A DNA stretch of 64,000 bases from Atlantibacter hermannii (GTDB lineage Bacteria > Pseudomonadota > Gammaproteobacteria > Enterobacterales > Enterobacteriaceae). The position numbers and the translations under genes are program-made. Shown here piece by piece: positions 61,396-64,000 of this stretch. The notes below the pieces were generated by a model. It ran no database searches. It saw only the letters and a program-made list of their open reading frames with translations, and had not been told where the DNA came from. The stretch covers positions 96,385 through 160,384 of the forward strand of contig NZ_JAAATR010000105.1 in assembly GCF_009907385.1 (NCBI RefSeq). Direction: 5' to 3'. Position 1 is the stretch's first letter. Each line of letters opens with the position of its first letter.

Positions 61396-62811
61396 TTACT
61401 CCTTACGCTTTGCCACCGCCTGAAAAATGCGTGATTCAAGTAGTTTAGCGACCGCCGCGAACACCGGCACCACCACCGAGTTGCCGAACTGCCGGTAGGC
61501 CTGGGTATCCGACACCGGAATGCGGAATTCACTTTGCTTCGGCGCTTCAAACCCCATCAACCGCGCGCATTCGCGTGGCGTCAGGCGGCGCGGGCGTTGT
61601 AGCTGGTTGGCGGGATGATCGAAATCGGCTTCGCCGAGCGCTTTATCCCAGCCGCGATCGACCAGAATTTCTGCGCCGTCTTTGTAATAACGGGCAGACA
61701 GCGTGCGCGCCACGCTGGACGGATCGCGCGGGTCAACCATGCCAAATCCAAAGCCGTTGCCCTTCGCCTGATGTTTTTTGGCATAACGATAAAGATATTT
61801 CCACAATATCGGGCTAAGGATGTAACGCGCGTCAACGGCAGTATCCAGTAATTCACCGATCGCAGGCCGTCTGTCAGGGAAAAATTTGTTTACATCACGC
61901 AACGTAAAACCCTGGTGAAGATTGAGGTCCCGCCGGAAGCCCACCAGCACGATACGCTCGCGGTGCTGGGGTAAAAAGTTTTTGCCGTCGATGATTTTGG
62001 GATCGTCCGGGCCAGCGTCCCCGGCATTTGCCACCTCATAACCCAGCTCGTCCAGGGTTTGCATGATGATGCGAAAGGTGTTGCCCTTATCATGGCTCTT
62101 CAGGTTTTTGACGTTTTCCAGCACAAAAATCGCCGGTTTTTTCGCCGCGATAATGCGCGCCACATCGAAAAACAGCGTGCCCTGGGTATCACAGGCAAAT
62201 CCGTGGGCGCGGCCTAAGGCGTTTTTCTTGGATACCCCCGCCAGGGAAAACGGCTGACAGGGGAAGCCCGCCAGCAGTACATCATGATCCGGCATGGTTT
62301 TATCGATGTGGGCGAACGCCTCGTCATCGCTAATTTCCGCCTGGTGGCTTAGCGTGACGTCGCGGATATCTTCATTAAACGTGTGCTGATCCGCGTCGCA
62401 AAACCAGTTGGCTTTATAGGTGCGCACCGCGTGTTTATTCCACTCGCTGGTAAAAACGCACTGCCCACCGATGGATTCGAACCCCCGGCGGATACCGCCG
62501 ATACCGGCGAACAGATCGACAAAGCGGAATGCATAGTGGGGATGATGCGCAGGCGGCGACGGCAACAGCGCCGCCAGCCGTGAGACTTCGCCAGCATGAA
62601 GCCGAAAGGCTGTGTCCCCTTCAAGCTCGCGTTTAAGGTGTGTGCGGTTCCATTTCTGAACGCCTGCGTCATTCAACACCTGCAAAACTGTTTTGGTGTC
62701 GTAGATCTCGCTCAGTTTACGCAAAATGGCGACAGAGGCGTCAGACGCGCCGTGCCCGGATGACGCGCACTGCGTCATAGCAGATTGATTTTCCAGCATT
62801 ACATAAGCCAT
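61396..62811 (-). CDS. dcm: Dcm, DNA cytosine-5 methyltransferase
   Basis: Methylates the inner C of CCWGG. It is 471 aa (E. coli 472) with SAM motif [14 protein letters not shown], catalytic [14 protein letters not shown] motif [11 protein letters not shown] and [11 protein letters not shown], and the target-recognition domain followed by [13 protein letters not shown] and FGNSVVVP. The N-terminal 60 residues diverge most from E. coli. The start is uncertain: ATG62811 (MAYVMLENQ) or ATG62799 (MLENQSAM), the latter nearer the E. coli start. Confidence 0.97.
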   Translation of the reverse strand: MAYVMLENQSAMTQCASSGHGASDASVAILRKLSEIYDTKTVLQVLNDAGVQKWNRTHLKRELEGDTAFRLHAGEVSRLAALLPSPPAHHPHYAFRFVDLFAGIGGIRRGFESIGGQCVFTSEWNKHAVRTYKANWFCDADQHTFNEDIRDVTLSHQAEISDDEAFAHIDKTMPDHDVLLAGFPCQPFSLAGVSKKNALGRAHGFACDTQGTLFFDVARIIAAKKPAIFVLENVKNLKSHDKGNTFRIIMQTLDELGYEVANAGDAGPDDPKIIDGKNFLPQHRERIVLVGFRRDLNLHQGFTLRDVNKFFPDRRPAIGELLDTAVDARYILSPILWKYLYRYAKKHQAKGNGFGFGMVDPRDPSSVARTLSARYYKDGAEILVDRGWDKALGEADFDHPANQLQRPRRLTPRECARLMGFEAPKQSEFRIPVSDTQAYRQFGNSVVVPVFAAVAKLLESRIFQAVAKRKE

Positions 62812-62858
62812 TCAGAACGAATTGCCTTAAGAGTATCACAAAACCCGACGCCGCCGGG

Positions 62859-63545
62859 TTACAACGCAAATTGACGCATCACATCCTCGTCATACTGATG
62901 ATGTTCGCCGCGCAGCTCGGCGGCAAGTTTGGCCATAAATTTCACCAGATAATTGGCGTTGTGACGGGCCAGTTCGCGCCCTTTTTCAGTCTGCATGGTG
63001 GCAGGCAGCTTAAGCAACTTGGTTTGAAAATGATCCAGCGCCCAGCGTTTATCATCCGGCTCGCGCTGCTGCGCAAAGGGATCCTCTGCATCAAACAGCG
63101 GCCGCCCCAGTTGGCCAGAAACGTAGAACACCCGTGCCAGACCAATGGCACCGAGCGCCTCCAGCCGGTCCGCATCCTGAACGATTTTGGCTTCAATGCT
63201 TTGTGGCGTGATACCGGCGCTGAAGCTGTGCGCTTCAATAGCATGGTAAACGTCCGGATAAAGCGCCTCGGGGAAGGCGGGAAAATGGCTGGCGAGCAGG
63301 GTTAGCGCTTTCTCCGCGGCATAACGGGAAGCGAGATGGCGTTCAGGGTGGTTCTTTGGCAGATTTACGATGTCGTGAAAATAGCAGGCCGCGAGAACGG
63401 TCAGCGGCGTCGCGCTATCGTCCATGATGCGCTGCGCGGTACACCATACGCGACGAAAATGAGCAATATCGTGGGCGCCGTCCTGGTGCGTAAAATGCTG
63501 TTGAAGGAAGTTTTCGAAGCAGGTTTGCCAGTCATCAAGCGTCAT
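62859..63545 (-). CDS. yedJ: YedJ, HD-domain phosphohydrolase
   Basis: A 228-aa HD-superfamily protein (E. coli 231): H in [11 protein letters not shown] in ACYFHDIV and the D of [19 protein letters not shown]. Probably a phosphohydrolase of unknown substrate. ATG63545 behind AGGAGA gives [13 protein letters not shown]; the longer frame has no ribosome site. Confidence 0.95.
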   Translation of the reverse strand: MTLDDWQTCFENFLQQHFTHQDGAHDIAHFRRVWCTAQRIMDDSATPLTVLAACYFHDIVNLPKNHPERHLASRYAAEKALTLLASHFPAFPEALYPDVYHAIEAHSFSAGITPQSIEAKIVQDADRLEALGAIGLARVFYVSGQLGRPLFDAEDPFAQQREPDDKRWALDHFQTKLLKLPATMQTEKGRELARHNANYLVKFMAKLAAELRGEHHQYDEDVMRQFAL

Positions 63546-63599
63546 CGCAGGTTCTCCTGAAAGCGTGTTCCGCGATGCTAGCATCAATGGCCTGGCAAT

Positions 63600-63863
63600 T
63601 TAATCCTCACGGGGCCGGGTATACCAGGCAATTGCGCCAAGCAGCATACCCACCGCACCTAACACGCCGGCACCGAGCAGTGCGCTTAACCAGTGACCGG
63701 AAATTGTCGTCATCGGCCCGTCAGAGGCCGCGCCCGGTGGAGCCTGGATACCACTCACTACCCAAAAAAAACGCACCATCATCCAGAGGAAGTAAAAACA
63801 AAAGGCATAAAACGCCCACAGCGCCAGCTTCCCTCCCAGACTTCTTTGAATTTTTTCATCCAT
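63600..63863 (-). CDS. Small inner-membrane protein (position of E. coli yedR)
   Basis: An 87-aa protein with two strong hydrophobic stretches (about 12-37 and 56-80) and a charged C-terminus YTRPRED. It lies where E. coli has yedR (121 aa), but I cannot confirm homology from memory. 54 bases upstream of yedJ on the same strand. Function unknown. Confidence 0.7.
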   Translation of the reverse strand: MDEKIQRSLGGKLALWAFYAFCFYFLWMMVRFFWVVSGIQAPPGAASDGPMTTISGHWLSALLGAGVLGAVGMLLGAIAWYTRPRED

Positions 63864-63908
63864 CTTCGTACCTGACTATCAGCAACGTGTAAGTATTACA
63901 TCAATAAG

Positions 63909-63924
63909 TGTGATTTTTATCACA
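63909..63924. promoter_or_regulatory. CRP-like site at the right edge
   Basis: TGTGATTTTTATCACA is a perfect TGTGA-N6-TCACA palindrome, 46 bases upstream of the small membrane protein and facing an off-window gene to the right. A second, closer-spaced inverted repeat TGTGATTGATCACG lies at 63961-63974. Confidence 0.72.
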
Positions 63925-64000
63925 TTAAACAACTAAGTGAAATTCTTTCCCGCTCTCGTTTGTGATTGATCACGTTTTTAGTACGGTATTGCCGTGGAAG

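Overview
The window is chromosomal DNA of an enteric bacterium (Enterobacteriaceae; near Enterobacter/Kosakonia/Citrobacter, genus not resolved). Most proteins are full-length and close to my recollection of their E. coli K-12 counterparts (CheY, CheZ, PutA, AraFGH, FliP, RcsA, Dcm and others). No tRNA, rRNA, CRISPR array or transposase was seen. Coding DNA is mostly GC-rich; the AT-rich stretches are regulatory gaps (the flhDC, araF/ftnB and pilus upstream regions) and, more mildly, the first 2.5 kb.

Layout. 1-2.6 kb: a two-gene cassette, a Dgt-type HD dNTP triphosphohydrolase overlapping a short CCA-adding-type nucleotidyltransferase, sitting where E. coli has flhBAE. 2.6-20.2 kb: the chemotaxis/motor cluster on the minus strand (flhD-flhC, motA-motB-cheA-cheW, tar-tap-cheR-cheB-cheY-cheZ), interrupted between cheW and tar by a five-gene archaic (Csu-type, spore-coat-U) chaperone-usher pilus operon. 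20.9-28.7 kb: uspC, otsBA (trehalose), araFGH (arabinose import), ftnB. 29-42.6 kb: a C4-dicarboxylate transporter gene, then phoH, putP/putA, an LprI-like gene, rutR beside an EamA transporter (no rut operon between rutR and ymdF), ymdF, wrbA-yccJ, agp. 42.8-54 kb: flagellar basal-body/export genes fliE and fliFGHIJK-LMNOPQR. 54-64 kb: rcsA, dsrB, yodD, the sRNA DsrA, yedP, dgcQ, yodC, yedI, yedA, vsr-dcm, yedJ and a small membrane protein.

Regulation. The flhDC upstream region carries a perfect CRP palindrome, a -10-like hexamer and an RcsAB-like box whose spacing gives one coherent promoter model. The window also encodes RcsA, with an RcsAB-like box upstream. A perfect sigma-28 promoter precedes tar, an FlhDC-like inverted box lies between fliE and fliF, and several PutA-operator hexamers lie between putP and putA. 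DsrA is well conserved. The window thus joins motility, adhesion (pilus), c-di-GMP synthesis (DgcQ) and envelope stress (Rcs).

The main candidate for something undescribed is the dNTPase-nucleotidyltransferase pair. Both proteins keep their catalytic motifs, the genes are translationally overlapped, and the pair lies at a flagellar synteny break. A nucleotide-depletion or RNA-modification defence function is inference only. The second is the pilus operon embedded inside the chemotaxis locus.
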